Shown: positions 1 to 6,666, numbered from the stretch's first letter. The stretch is DNA of 10,797 nt from a bacterium (GCA_021162505.1 JAGGYO010000317.1:1-10797); one strand, 5' to 3'. Notes: generated by a model from the letters alone, not told the origin. Made by a program: numbers and translations.

Positions 1-11
1 GGGGAATACGA

Positions 12-50
<39 letters not shown>

Positions 51-99
51 CTTCTTTACCTTTTAATAAAAAATTTGATATTAAAAAATATGAAAATCC

Positions 100-128
100 T
101 TGACTTTTTAGATAGTTCGGATTACAAT
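100..128 (+). promoter_or_regulatory. Predicted sigma-70-type promoter of the propeller gene
   Basis: TTGACT (100-105), a 17-base spacer and TACAAT (123-128) match the housekeeping promoter pattern well. A start point about seven bases after the -10 box would fall near 134-136. That places the Shine-Dalgarno AAAGGAGG (134-141) at the very 5' end of the message, which is unusual. Either the leader is extremely short or the true promoter lies further upstream. Confidence 0.55.
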
Positions 129-145
129 ATCACAAAGGAGGTTTT

Positions 146-844
146 ATGAAGTCCTCAAAATTCTTTTTTTTAACTGTTTTTTTTATTATGTTATCATCTT
201 TTATTACGGCAGAAGGTCAAAATGCTAAAAGCAATGATATTGAATACAATTTGAGTTCACCGCAACTTATTTTAGATGTTGGTAATTCTGGTGAATTTGA
301 TTCATTATTCGTTTCAGATCCCTGTCCTATAGTTGTTAATAATGAAATATATCTGTATTATACCGGCTGGAATGAAGATTATGTTTCAAGAATAGGTGTA
401 GCAAAATCAGAAAATGGGGAAACTTTTAATAAAATAGGTGTAGTACTTGATATTGGAAATTCATTAATTGATAACAAAAGAGTTAGGGATCCAATGGTTA
501 TTTATGATAAAACGAAGCAAAACTATAAAATGTGGTATACTGGGGTTGGAATTGATTGGACAATTTGTTATGCAGAATCTGATACCTATAATAATTTTAA
601 AAGATATAAAAAAAATCCTATAATGATAAAAGCAAGTGAAGAAAATAGAATAATGAGTCCGATGGTTATTTATGAGAACAATAAATATAAAATGTGGTAT
701 GATTCAAGGTATGACATAATGTATGCTGAGTCAAAGGATGGTAAAAAATGGCATAAGGTTGGAAATTTTGTAAGAGCGGGAGAGAAAGGGAAGTGGAATT
801 CCAGGGGAGTAGGCACATCAGGAATAATAATTGATAAAAATTAA
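146..844 (+). CDS. Secreted five-bladed beta-propeller, glycoside-hydrolase-like; N-terminal part ended by an internal stop
   Basis: The product starts with a signal peptide (Lys-rich start, hydrophobic residues about 6-21, likely cleavage near residue 22-24), so it acts outside the cytoplasm. Three blade repeats follow, each with a 'DP/SP-hydrophobic strand' then 'YxxWYxG/YLYYTG': residues about 57-99 (SDPCPIV, YLYYTG), 113-160 (RDPMVIY, YKMWYTG) and 169-210 (SPMVIY, YKMWYDS). A fourth begins at about 222. This is the pattern of five-bladed propellers of the GH43/GH32/GH130 kind, which bind or cut glycans; the exact activity cannot be assigned. ATG 146 has an excellent Shine-Dalgarno (AAAGGAGG). 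TAA at 842-844 cuts blade 4, and the same frame then continues openly to 1177. The full protein would be about 343 residues. As written, the 232-residue product lacks about one and a half blades and probably cannot close the propeller. Confidence 0.75.
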   Translation: MKSSKFFFLTVFFIMLSSFITAEGQNAKSNDIEYNLSSPQLILDVGNSGEFDSLFVSDPCPIVVNNEIYLYYTGWNEDYVSRIGVAKSENGETFNKIGVVLDIGNSLIDNKRVRDPMVIYDKTKQNYKMWYTGVGIDWTICYAESDTYNNFKRYKKNPIMIKASEENRIMSPMVIYENNKYKMWYDSRYDIMYAESKDGKKWHKVGNFVRAGEKGKWNSRGVGTSGIIIDKN

Positions 845-1177
845 AAATTATTTTTTTTCGTAGGAGCAAAAATAACAAATAATGGAGAAAAAGCACCTAT
901 AAATATTGGAACGGGATATTTAACTAAAGATAACAAAGTTTATTTATATAAAGAAAATCCGGTATTGAAAGTTTCAGAAAGTTATGATTATGGAGTAATT
1001 AATCCCAAAGGAATAATTTTTAATGATTATATTTATTTATATTTTGTTGGAATTTCAAGTGAAAATCAAATCACAGAAAAGAAAAGTGAAAGGATATTTT
1101 TAACAAAAATAAAATTATCTGCAATAAAAAATCTATTGGAAAATAAGGAATTATGGTATGAAAATACAAACAAATAA
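845..1177 (+). pseudogene. Severed C-terminal part (end of blade 4 and blade 5) of the propeller gene
   Basis: This stretch is in the same frame as 146-844 and has no other stop until 1175-1177. It begins directly after the TAA with K-L-F-F-F-V-G, the expected continuation of the fourth blade strand (compare YKMWYTG in blade 2). Blade 5 follows at about 990-1055 (INPKGIIF, YIYLYFVG). With 146-844 it makes exactly five blades, so the two pieces are one gene with one nonsense codon rather than two genes. The stop lies where the other blades have Tyr, so TAT or TAC to TAA is the simplest change. A TTG at 965 could open a short frame, but no convincing ribosome site precedes it. The last 20 bases overlap the next gene. 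Confidence 0.75.
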
Positions 1178-1934
1178 ATTTATCTTTATTATTCTTATTG
1201 TAATTGCTTTTTCTTTAAACGCATATTCAAATTCTGCCTATTTTCCAATGCAAAGTTACGGGCAATTGTGCAATGTAAAGGAATGGGATTTTGAACTTTC
1301 ATATAACACAATTAATTCGTTGTTCTTTATTTACGACAATGATGATCCTGACGATCGAGTATCGGAACCTATTTTTAATTTCCGGATATCATATGGTCTT
1401 TCAAAATGGTTTACCTTGAATGTATCCCCGTATTTTTTTACATATCGAAATGATTCGGGAAGGGATAATAAATATGGTTGTATGATTAATGGAATCTTTC
1501 GATATAATCCCCGTCTATATTCATTTCTTCGAGTGTATATAAGCAAAGATGAAAACGCTATCTCTATATGGGGCTTATTTGAAGGATTGAATCTCGGTTG
1601 GGCGATAATTGATAATCAATACCTATCAATTATATCTGAACTCTATCTTGGATTGTTTTTATTTGGTGAGTTTACATTATCTCTGGGATGTGAATTGAAA
1701 ATAAATAAACATCTCTCCGTAAATACTTTTTATAGGTACTCAACCGTATATGTATATACAGTTGATAGTCAAGGTCCCAATAATCAATATCAATTCTATG
1801 GAATTACCGTAAATATTAAAAAAATTATTGCTGGCTTAACCTTTTCAAGTGGATTTCAATTTAATACTAAAGAGGAATATGGCTATAAACGCAGTGCTAA
1901 GATTATATTTGCAATTCAAAAGGATATTTTATAA
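1158..1934 (+). CDS. Predicted outer-membrane beta-barrel protein of unknown function
   Basis: 258 residues. A signal peptide is clear: positively charged start (MKIQTNK), hydrophobic core about residues 8-18, and a small-residue cleavage area near 22-27. The rest alternates polar and hydrophobic residues in short strands rich in Tyr, Phe and Gly (for example the strands around residues 75-100, 110-130 and 170-200), with Asn/Asp-rich turns, as in outer-membrane barrels. No family is recognised. ATG 1158 is chosen because AAGGA (1145-1149) lies eight bases upstream and the signal peptide begins there. The start overlaps the propeller frame by 20 bases, so translation was probably coupled to the propeller gene, and loss of readthrough there may lower its expression. 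The pair may act together on a surface glycan, but that is inference. Confidence 0.75.
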   Translation: MKIQTNKFIFIILIVIAFSLNAYSNSAYFPMQSYGQLCNVKEWDFELSYNTINSLFFIYDNDDPDDRVSEPIFNFRISYGLSKWFTLNVSPYFFTYRNDSGRDNKYGCMINGIFRYNPRLYSFLRVYISKDENAISIWGLFEGLNLGWAIIDNQYLSIISELYLGLFLFGEFTLSLGCELKINKHLSVNTFYRYSTVYVYTVDSQGPNNQYQFYGITVNIKKIIAGLTFSSGFQFNTKEEYGYKRSAKIIFAIQKDIL

Positions 1935-1961
1935 TGAAAACATCCATTTTTTTTCTTCTTA

Positions 1962-1979
1962 GGTCGTTCACGAACGACC
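1962..1979. repeat. Perfect inverted repeat GGTCGTTC-AC-GAACGACC
   Basis: Two 8-base arms are perfectly complementary around a 2-base centre and stand out as GC-rich within AT-rich DNA. A T-run (about 1948-1955) precedes rather than follows the hairpin on the plus strand, and the flank CCTACGG is not U-rich, so this is not a standard intrinsic terminator on either strand. It may be one copy of a dispersed palindromic element; only the rest of the genome would show that. Confidence 0.8.
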
Positions 1980-2011
1980 CCTACGGTTTATATCTTCTCT
2001 TTAACCTGCCT

Positions 2012-2025
2012 GTGCTCTGTGGTTA
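2012..2025. repeat. Copy 1 of a 14-nt repeat (GTGCTCTGTGGTTA)
   Basis: It matches the segment at 2170-2183 (GTGCTCCGTGGTTA) at 13 of 14 positions in direct orientation, and similarity continues weakly into AT-rich sequence on the right of both copies. The two copies bracket the period-7 repeats. Confidence 0.7.
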
Positions 2026-2043
2026 ATAAATTCTTGGTTTAAA

Positions 2044-2162
2044 GGTTCAAGGTTCAAGGTTCAAAAGAATGGTACTAAGTACTAAGTCATGGTCATTGGT
2101 ACTAAGTGGAGAAACTAAATACTTAGTACTGCATACTGCATACTGTTTTTCAACTCTCAACT
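2044..2162. repeat. Cluster of five different tandem heptamer repeats
   Basis: Five unrelated 7-base units occur within 119 bases: GGTTCAA three times (2044-2064), ACTAAGT twice (2074-2087, again at 2101-2107 and inverted as ACTTAGT at 2121-2127), TGGTCAT 1.6 copies (2090-2100), TACTGCA 2.7 copies (2127-2145), and CAACTCT 1.7 copies (2151-2162). The units differ but the period is always seven. Heptanucleotide short tandem repeats of this sort are known from heterocystous cyanobacteria, which does not imply relationship here. Confidence 0.85.
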
Positions 2163-2169
2163 ATTTTCA

Positions 2170-2183
2170 GTGCTCCGTGGTTA
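2170..2183. repeat. Copy 2 of the 14-nt repeat (GTGCTCCGTGGTTA)
   Basis: Direct repeat of 2012-2025 with one T/C difference. It lies immediately downstream of the heptamer cluster, so the two copies flank that cluster. Confidence 0.7.
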
Positions 2184-2281
2184 TTCAATTTTTCCTTAAT
2201 TATCAATTTACCTCCATTTCTTTTTCGAAGAAAAACGGGGAATAAAGTGCATATAAAAAAAATCCATTCTTTCATTTTAAC

Positions 2282-2309
2282 TTGAAATATTCTGAAAATA
2301 ATGTATAAT
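2282..2309 (+). promoter_or_regulatory. Main promoter of the rpmF-plsX-fab operon
   Basis: TTGAAA (2282-2287), a 16-base spacer and a consensus TATAAT (2304-2309) form the best promoter-like site ahead of the operon. The predicted start point is near 2316. This gives a leader of only about 10 bases to ATG 2326, or about 28 bases to ATG 2344. Confidence 0.75.
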
Positions 2310-2325
2310 TAAAATTAATTTTAAT
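2308..2325. promoter_or_regulatory. Perfect 18-bp palindrome over the operon start point (candidate operator)
   Basis: The segment reads identically on both strands (ATTAAAATT/AATTTTAAT). It overlaps the last two bases of the -10 box, is centred on the predicted transcription start and ends directly before ATG 2326. A dimeric repressor bound here would block initiation. It does not match the FapR site (TTAGTACC-type) or the FabT site (TTTGA/TCAAA-type), so any regulator would be a different one. A palindrome made only of A and T can also arise by chance in AT-rich DNA. Confidence 0.45.
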
Positions 2326-2757
2326 ATGAATATGGCGAATACTATGAAGAGTACCTTATTTAAAATATCGATTCGGGAATTAGAAACGAAGAAAACCTCA
2401 TTCGATATTACCGAAAATGCTAAAAACCTTGGTATAGAGGGAAAATTCTCTTCTATTAATGTTAAAGGTTCTTTCCAGATCAAAGGGAGAAAAGTATTTA
2501 TTTTTGGTAGAATGATTTTTGATGCCGAGCTTCTTTGTTCAAGATGCGGCACATTATTTGAAGCCAATTATACCCACTCTTTCAAGTTGGTATTTTTGCC
2601 CGAGGATAAAAGAAAATTAGATGAATTTGAAGATGCTGATGTCTTCTATTATGGTGGTGAAATAATTGATTTCGCAGATCATATTAGGGACTTTGTATAT
2701 TTATCGATCCCCATAAAACCGCTTTGTAGCGTTGATTGTAAGGGAATTGAGTATTAG
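2326..2757 (+). CDS. yceD: DUF177/YceD family protein
   Basis: 143 residues, identified by position directly before rpmF (the hallmark of the family, whose members influence 23S rRNA and L32-related ribosome biogenesis) and by Cys pairs: CSRC (71-74) followed by GTLFEANYTH, and PLCSVDC (132-138). Many Cys-bearing members continue after that second motif with a 'LCPxCG' tail that would complete a metal site. Here the protein stops six residues after it, at CKGIEY, so the tail is missing. No Shine-Dalgarno precedes ATG 2326, ATG 2332 or ATG 2344. The 2344 start (MKSTLFKISI) resembles the usual N-terminus and gives a longer leader, so the start is uncertain. It leads the operon, and its TAG stop is part of the rpmF ribosome site. 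Confidence 0.8.
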   Translation: MNMANTMKSTLFKISIRELETKKTSFDITENAKNLGIEGKFSSINVKGSFQIKGRKVFIFGRMIFDAELLCSRCGTLFEANYTHSFKLVFLPEDKRKLDEFEDADVFYYGGEIIDFADHIRDFVYLSIPIKPLCSVDCKGIEY

Positions 2758-2766
2758 GAGGAAACA

Positions 2767-2949
2767 ATGGCTGTTCCAAAAGTAAGAAAATCAAGATCAA
2801 GAACAAGGCATAGAAGAAGCGTATATTTAAGGTACAATAAACCCGCAATTTCTATTTGTGACCATTGCGGTCAACCAAAGACACCCCATACTGTATGTCC
2901 TCATTGCGGGTATTATAAAGGAAGACAAGTTATTAATGTAGAGGAATAA
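2767..2949 (+). CDS. rpmF: 50S ribosomal protein L32 (bL32)
   Basis: 60 residues, the normal size. The basic N-terminus (MAVPKVRKSRSRTRHRR) and the zinc ribbon with C31-x2-C34 and C44-x2-C47 are typical of the four-cysteine (C+) form of bL32, a large-subunit protein near the exit-tunnel side of the ribosome. The Shine-Dalgarno TAGGAGG (2755-2761) overlaps the stop codon of the preceding gene and lies five bases before the ATG. The yceD-rpmF-plsX order is widely conserved in bacteria and joins ribosome production to lipid synthesis. Having all four cysteines suggests the zinc-dependent form rather than the zinc-free paralogue. Confidence 0.97.
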   Translation: MAVPKVRKSRSRTRHRRSVYLRYNKPAISICDHCGQPKTPHTVCPHCGYYKGRQVINVEE

Positions 2950-2952
2950 TAT

Positions 2953-3981
2953 ATGCGTATCGCTTTAGATGCAATGGGTGGGGATTTCGGTCCCAAGCAC
3001 ACCCTTGAAGGCGCAATTGATGCTGCGGAAATATTAAAAGAAGACACCATCGTTCTTTACGGAAATGAGGAAAAGATACGCAAAGAAGAAAAAGAAATGT
3101 ATAAATGGCGTCCCTGGAAAAAGATACCTTCAAATATAGAGATCGAACATTGCGAACATGAAGTTGCAATGAGTGAAAAACCTCATATTGCGTTTAAAGA
3201 AAAAAAAGATTCACCCATAGCAAGGGCATTAAAAGACCAGAAAGCAGGAAAGGTAAACGGCTTTGTATCAGCCGGAAATACGGGCGCTGTAATGCTTTCT
3301 GCAGCTATGCTTCTCGGCAGGATCAAGGGTATTACTAAACCTGCTATTGGCGCAATTTTCCCTTCAAAGAATAAATCCGGTAGGGTTTTGGTCATTGATG
3401 CCGGAGCCAATGTGGATGTAAAACCGAAAAATTTATTGGAATTTGCCATTATGGGTCAACTATATGTTCAATTTGTGGACAGGGTAAGAAAACCTAGGGT
3501 TGGTTTAATGTCCATTGGTGAAGAAAAGGAAAAGGGCAATCAATTAGTATTGAATTCCTATGAATTATTAAGAGACAATATTGATAATTTCATTGGGAAT
3601 GTTGAAGGCAGAGATATTATTGAAGGTGTTGCAGATCTCATAGTTATGGACGGCTTTGTGGGAAATATTATCTTGAAGCTTACAGAAGGTATTGCATCAA
3701 CCTTAGTGAATGAATTTAAAAGTATTGTTAAACGCTCAGGTATTGCAAAATTAGGTGCCATATTTTTTAATAATGAGATAAAAAAGATAAAAAAAATGTA
3801 TGATTATGCCGAGTACGGCGGGGCACCCTTATTGGGTTTAAACGGCAATGTAATTATTTGTCACGGTCTATCCAACTCGGTTGCAATAAAGAATGCAATT
3901 CTTTTTATTAAAAGGGTCCATGAAGAAAATTTGATTGGAAAAATAAAAGACCGAATGGAAAAAATAAAAAAAGATACTTAG
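2953..3981 (+). CDS. plsX: Phosphate acyltransferase PlsX
   Basis: 342 residues, near the usual 330-345. PlsX converts acyl-ACP and inorganic phosphate to acyl-phosphate, the acyl donor for PlsY in the first step of phospholipid synthesis; it is a peripheral membrane enzyme. Visible family motifs are the N-terminal ALDAMGGDFGP (4-14), SAGNTGA (107-112), VIDAGANVD (147-155), the SIGEEKEKGN block (187-196), MDGFVGN (232-238) and YGGAPLLG (288-295) with HGLSN (304-308). ATG 2953 lies three bases after the rpmF stop and six bases after GAGGAA (2941-2946), inside the end of rpmF. It stands between rpmF and fabH as in many bacteria, and no key motif is missing. Confidence 0.97.
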   Translation: MRIALDAMGGDFGPKHTLEGAIDAAEILKEDTIVLYGNEEKIRKEEKEMYKWRPWKKIPSNIEIEHCEHEVAMSEKPHIAFKEKKDSPIARALKDQKAGKVNGFVSAGNTGAVMLSAAMLLGRIKGITKPAIGAIFPSKNKSGRVLVIDAGANVDVKPKNLLEFAIMGQLYVQFVDRVRKPRVGLMSIGEEKEKGNQLVLNSYELLRDNIDNFIGNVEGRDIIEGVADLIVMDGFVGNIILKLTEGIASTLVNEFKSIVKRSGIAKLGAIFFNNEIKKIKKMYDYAEYGGAPLLGLNGNVIICHGLSNSVAIKNAILFIKRVHEENLIGKIKDRMEKIKKDT

Positions 3982-3989
3982 GAGGTATG

Positions 3990-4982
3990 ATGAAACGGAT
4001 CGGGATATTGGGCTTGGGATATAATTTTCCTAAAACAATTTTAACTAATGCAGAACTTGAAAAGATGGTTGATACATCAGATGAATGGATCACACAAAGA
4101 ACGGGTATAAAAGAAAGACATATAGTCGGTAATGAAACAATGGCTAATTCCGATATGATTTTACCAGCTGCAGAGAAAGCAATTGCAGAAGCCGGTATAG
4201 ATAAAAGTGAAATTGATGTGATCATAGTGGGTACTGTTACGCCGGACTATTTTTTCCCTTCCACCGCAGCAATGCTTCAAAAAAAATTAGGTATTAAACA
4301 TGCTATGGTTTTGGACTTTTCGGCTGGCTGTACGGGTTTTCTCTATGGACTGGATATTGCCCGCGGTCTAATTTTATCAGGTAATTATAAATATGTTTTA
4401 ACGGTGGGTTCCGAGCAATTGACAAAGATCACCAATTGGGAAGATAGAAATACATGTGTTCTTTTCGGGGATGGTTCAGGTGCCGCAATTGTGGGTGATA
4501 TGAAAGATGATAAAGGACATGAAATAATAGGCGTATTAAACGATGGAGACGGTCACCTCGGAGATCTTTTAATTATGTACGGCGGCGGTTCTGTAAACCC
4601 AATGTCCCACGAAATGATCGATAAAAAGTTACAGTATCTCAATATGGATAAAGGGGGTGAAGTTTTTAAACATGCCATACTAAATATGACAAAGATCTCC
4701 TTGAATTTATTAAAAAAGCATGATATGACCACCGAACAAATTGATTGGCTTATACCACATCAAGCGAATATAAGGATAATGGAAAAAGTTGCAGAAAGAT
4801 TAAATATTCCAAAGGAAAGAGTTGCTATAACTGTTGATAGATACGGAAATACCTCTGCTGCTTCCATTCCTATGGCTTTGGGTACATATATTGATGAAGG
4901 CAAGATAAAAGAAGGTCAAATGCTTCTAATGACGGCGTTTGGTGCGGGCTTCACCTGGGGTTCAGCAATAATCAAATGGTAA
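3990..4982 (+). CDS. fabH: 3-oxoacyl-[ACP] synthase III (FabH)
   Basis: FabH condenses an acyl-CoA primer with malonyl-ACP to start fatty-acid chains. The catalytic triad is complete. Counted from the MKRIG start, Cys114 is in SAGCTGF, His257 in IPHQAN and Asn287 in YGNTSAAS. The N-terminal GLGYNFPKTILTN and 'TSDEWITQRTGIKERH' blocks are also typical. Two ATGs occur in tandem (3987 and 3990). GGAGG (3981-3985) lies only one base from the first but four from the second, so 3990 is preferred and gives 330 residues; 3987 adds only one Met. The gene begins just after the plsX TAG, which is part of the ribosome site. The primer (straight or branched) cannot be deduced from the sequence alone. Confidence 0.96.
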   Translation: MKRIGILGLGYNFPKTILTNAELEKMVDTSDEWITQRTGIKERHIVGNETMANSDMILPAAEKAIAEAGIDKSEIDVIIVGTVTPDYFFPSTAAMLQKKLGIKHAMVLDFSAGCTGFLYGLDIARGLILSGNYKYVLTVGSEQLTKITNWEDRNTCVLFGDGSGAAIVGDMKDDKGHEIIGVLNDGDGHLGDLLIMYGGGSVNPMSHEMIDKKLQYLNMDKGGEVFKHAILNMTKISLNLLKKHDMTTEQIDWLIPHQANIRIMEKVAERLNIPKERVAITVDRYGNTSAASIPMALGTYIDEGKIKEGQMLLMTAFGAGFTWGSAIIKW

Positions 4983-4987
4983 TTTAA

Positions 4988-5920
4988 ATGAAAGGTTTTG
5001 TTTTTCCGGGGCAAGGTGCTCAATATATCGGTATGGGTAAGGATTTTTATGAGAACTTTACCATTGCCAGAGAAATTTTTGAATTTGCATCAGATACGCT
5101 GGGAAAAGATCTCAATAAGCTTATTTTCAATTCAACGGAAGAAGAGCTCAAAGTAACAATAAATACACAGCCTGCTATGATAACCGTGGAGTTAGCGATA
5201 TATGAAGTTATCAAAAAAGAATTTGGATTAAAACCTCATATTACTGCCGGTCATTCTGTTGGAGAAGCCAGCAGTTTATATGTATCAGGTATTGTTAATA
5301 GAAAAGATGTTTTTAAAATAATCCAAAAGCGTGCAGAATTAATGGATAGAGAATCGCAAAAAACCCAGGGCATTATGTATGCTATTCTGGGTGTTCAAAA
5401 AGAAACGATCAATGCGCTTCTCCCAAAGATAAAAACCGGCATTGTGGTCCCTGCAAATTTTAATACAAAAGGCCAGATCGTCATATCCGGAGATAAAGCC
5501 GGAGTTCATGCTTTCCTCGAATTATTAAAAACCAAGGAAATAAAGCACAGAGCAATGGAGCTGAAGGTTTCCGGCGCTTGGCATTCACCTCTTATGGAAG
5601 GTGGGATGCATGATTATTTTGATTTCTTGAAGGATATTGAATTTTCAAAACCAAATATTTTATTTGTTGACAATGTTACGGGAAAATTAGCAGAAAATCC
5701 GGATATTATCAGACAATTAGTGGCATCACAGATAATTTCATCTGTTCAATGGATAGACAGTATGGGCGTCTTAGAAGAGCACTGCGAATTATTTGTTGAA
5801 ATAGGACCCGGAAAGGTATTGAACGGATTATTCAGAAGATATGGTCCACAAATAAAATGTGTCAATATTGAAAAGGTCGAGGATCTCAAGAAATTGGAAG
5901 AATTGGAGGGTAGAAAATGA
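4988..5920 (+). CDS. fabD: Malonyl-CoA:ACP transacylase (FabD)
   Basis: 310 residues, the usual length. FabD moves malonate from CoA to ACP, supplying the extender for FabH and FabF. Visible are FPGQGAQ (6-12), the nucleophile elbow GHSVGE with Ser90, Arg115 in QKRAELM, which fits the malonate carboxylate, and His199 in AWHSPLM. The C-terminal FVEIGPGKVL block is also typical. The gene starts five bases after the fabH stop with only a weak ribosome site, so translation probably depends on ribosomes arriving from fabH. Its end overlaps fabG by four bases (ATGA). Confidence 0.96.
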   Translation: MKGFVFPGQGAQYIGMGKDFYENFTIAREIFEFASDTLGKDLNKLIFNSTEEELKVTINTQPAMITVELAIYEVIKKEFGLKPHITAGHSVGEASSLYVSGIVNRKDVFKIIQKRAELMDRESQKTQGIMYAILGVQKETINALLPKIKTGIVVPANFNTKGQIVISGDKAGVHAFLELLKTKEIKHRAMELKVSGAWHSPLMEGGMHDYFDFLKDIEFSKPNILFVDNVTGKLAENPDIIRQLVASQIISSVQWIDSMGVLEEHCELFVEIGPGKVLNGLFRRYGPQIKCVNIEKVEDLKKLEELEGRK

Positions 5921-6651
5921 TAAACATCGATCTCACTGGCAAGGTAGCACTGGTAACTGGCGGTGCAAGAGGTATCGGTAGAGCTATTGCTTTGAAACTA
6001 CATGAGGCAGGAGCAAGAGTAATTGTTTTTGATCTTGATGAAACCGGTTTAAATGAATTAAAGGAAATTACTAAGGAAGAAGTTTATAAGATAGATGTTT
6101 CAAATTTTGAGGAAGTCCAAACTATTTCCAAAATCGTTTTGGAAAAATATGAAAAAGTTGATATACTAATAAATAACGCAGGAATAACAAGAGATAATCT
6201 TGTAATGAGAATGAATGAAAAAGAATGGGATATGGTCCTTAATGTAAATTTAAAATCTGCCTTTAATATGGTGAAAGGATTTTATAGACCTATGTTGAAA
6301 AATAGGTTCGGAAGGATCATTAATATGGCTTCGGTAATTGGTTTAATGGGTAACGCCGGTCAAGCAAATTATGCTGCAAGTAAAGGCGGTTTAATTGCTT
6401 TTACAAAATCAGTTGCAAAGGAATTTGCATCAAAGAATATTACGGCAAATGCAATTGCTCCCGGTTTTATTGCAACACCCATGACGGAACAATTAACAGA
6501 AGCCAATAAAGAAGAGTATAAAAAGGTTATTCCGTTGAAAAGATTCGGGCAACCTGAAGATGTAGCAAATATTGTTTTATTTTTATCATCACAACTTTCC
6601 GATTATGTAACGGGTCAAGTGATTAATTGTGATGGTGGAATGATAATGTAA
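5917..6651 (+). CDS. fabG: 3-oxoacyl-[ACP] reductase (FabG)
   Basis: 244 residues. FabG is an NADPH-dependent short-chain dehydrogenase that reduces 3-ketoacyl-ACP. The cofactor fold shows GGARGIG (15-21) and NNAG (86-89). The catalytic set is Asn111 (NVNLKSAF), Ser139 (NMASVIG), Tyr152 and Lys156 (NYAASKGG). Further FabG-like blocks are APGFIATPMT and the C-terminal YVTGQVINCDGGM. The ATG overlaps the fabD TGA as ATGA, with GGAGG (5905-5909) seven bases upstream, so it has its own ribosome site and is probably also coupled. Its place between fabD and acpP supports FabG over other short-chain dehydrogenases. Confidence 0.97.
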   Translation: MINIDLTGKVALVTGGARGIGRAIALKLHEAGARVIVFDLDETGLNELKEITKEEVYKIDVSNFEEVQTISKIVLEKYEKVDILINNAGITRDNLVMRMNEKEWDMVLNVNLKSAFNMVKGFYRPMLKNRFGRIINMASVIGLMGNAGQANYAASKGGLIAFTKSVAKEFASKNITANAIAPGFIATPMTEQLTEANKEEYKKVIPLKRFGQPEDVANIVLFLSSQLSDYVTGQVINCDGGMIM

Positions 6652-6666
6652 TTATAGGAGGTTACT

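Larger units (their letters stand above)
1935..2281. other. Gene-free repeat-rich spacer
   Basis: No reading frame on either strand here looks coding. The spacer holds, in order: a perfect 8-bp-arm hairpin (1962-1979), a 14-nt motif (2012-2025), a cluster of period-7 tandem repeats (2044-2162), a near-identical second copy of the 14-nt motif (2170-2183), and a small TTTTTC/GAAAAA inverted repeat (2221-2235). It separates the exported-protein genes from the fatty-acid operon. No canonical terminator for the upstream gene is visible. Confidence 0.7.

Noticed and set aside
842..844. Reassigned TAA codon (alternative genetic code)
   Set aside because: TAA ends several intact housekeeping genes in this window (rpmF, fabH, fabG, acpP, fabF), and TAG and TGA end others, so the standard code holds.
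2121..2130. FapR-like half site (TTAGTAC) upstream of the fab operon
   Set aside because: The match is only a half site, is part of the heptamer repeats, and lies about 150 bases before the promoter, so it is better explained as a repeat.
2044..2162. CRISPR array or direct-repeat array with spacers
   Set aside because: The repeat units are only seven bases, differ from one another and have no spacers of regular length; no cas gene is present.
2277..2567. Minus-strand open frame opposite the DUF177 gene and its promoter
   Set aside because: The plus strand carries a recognisable family, promoter and operon order; this frame has no recognisable product and no ribosome site.
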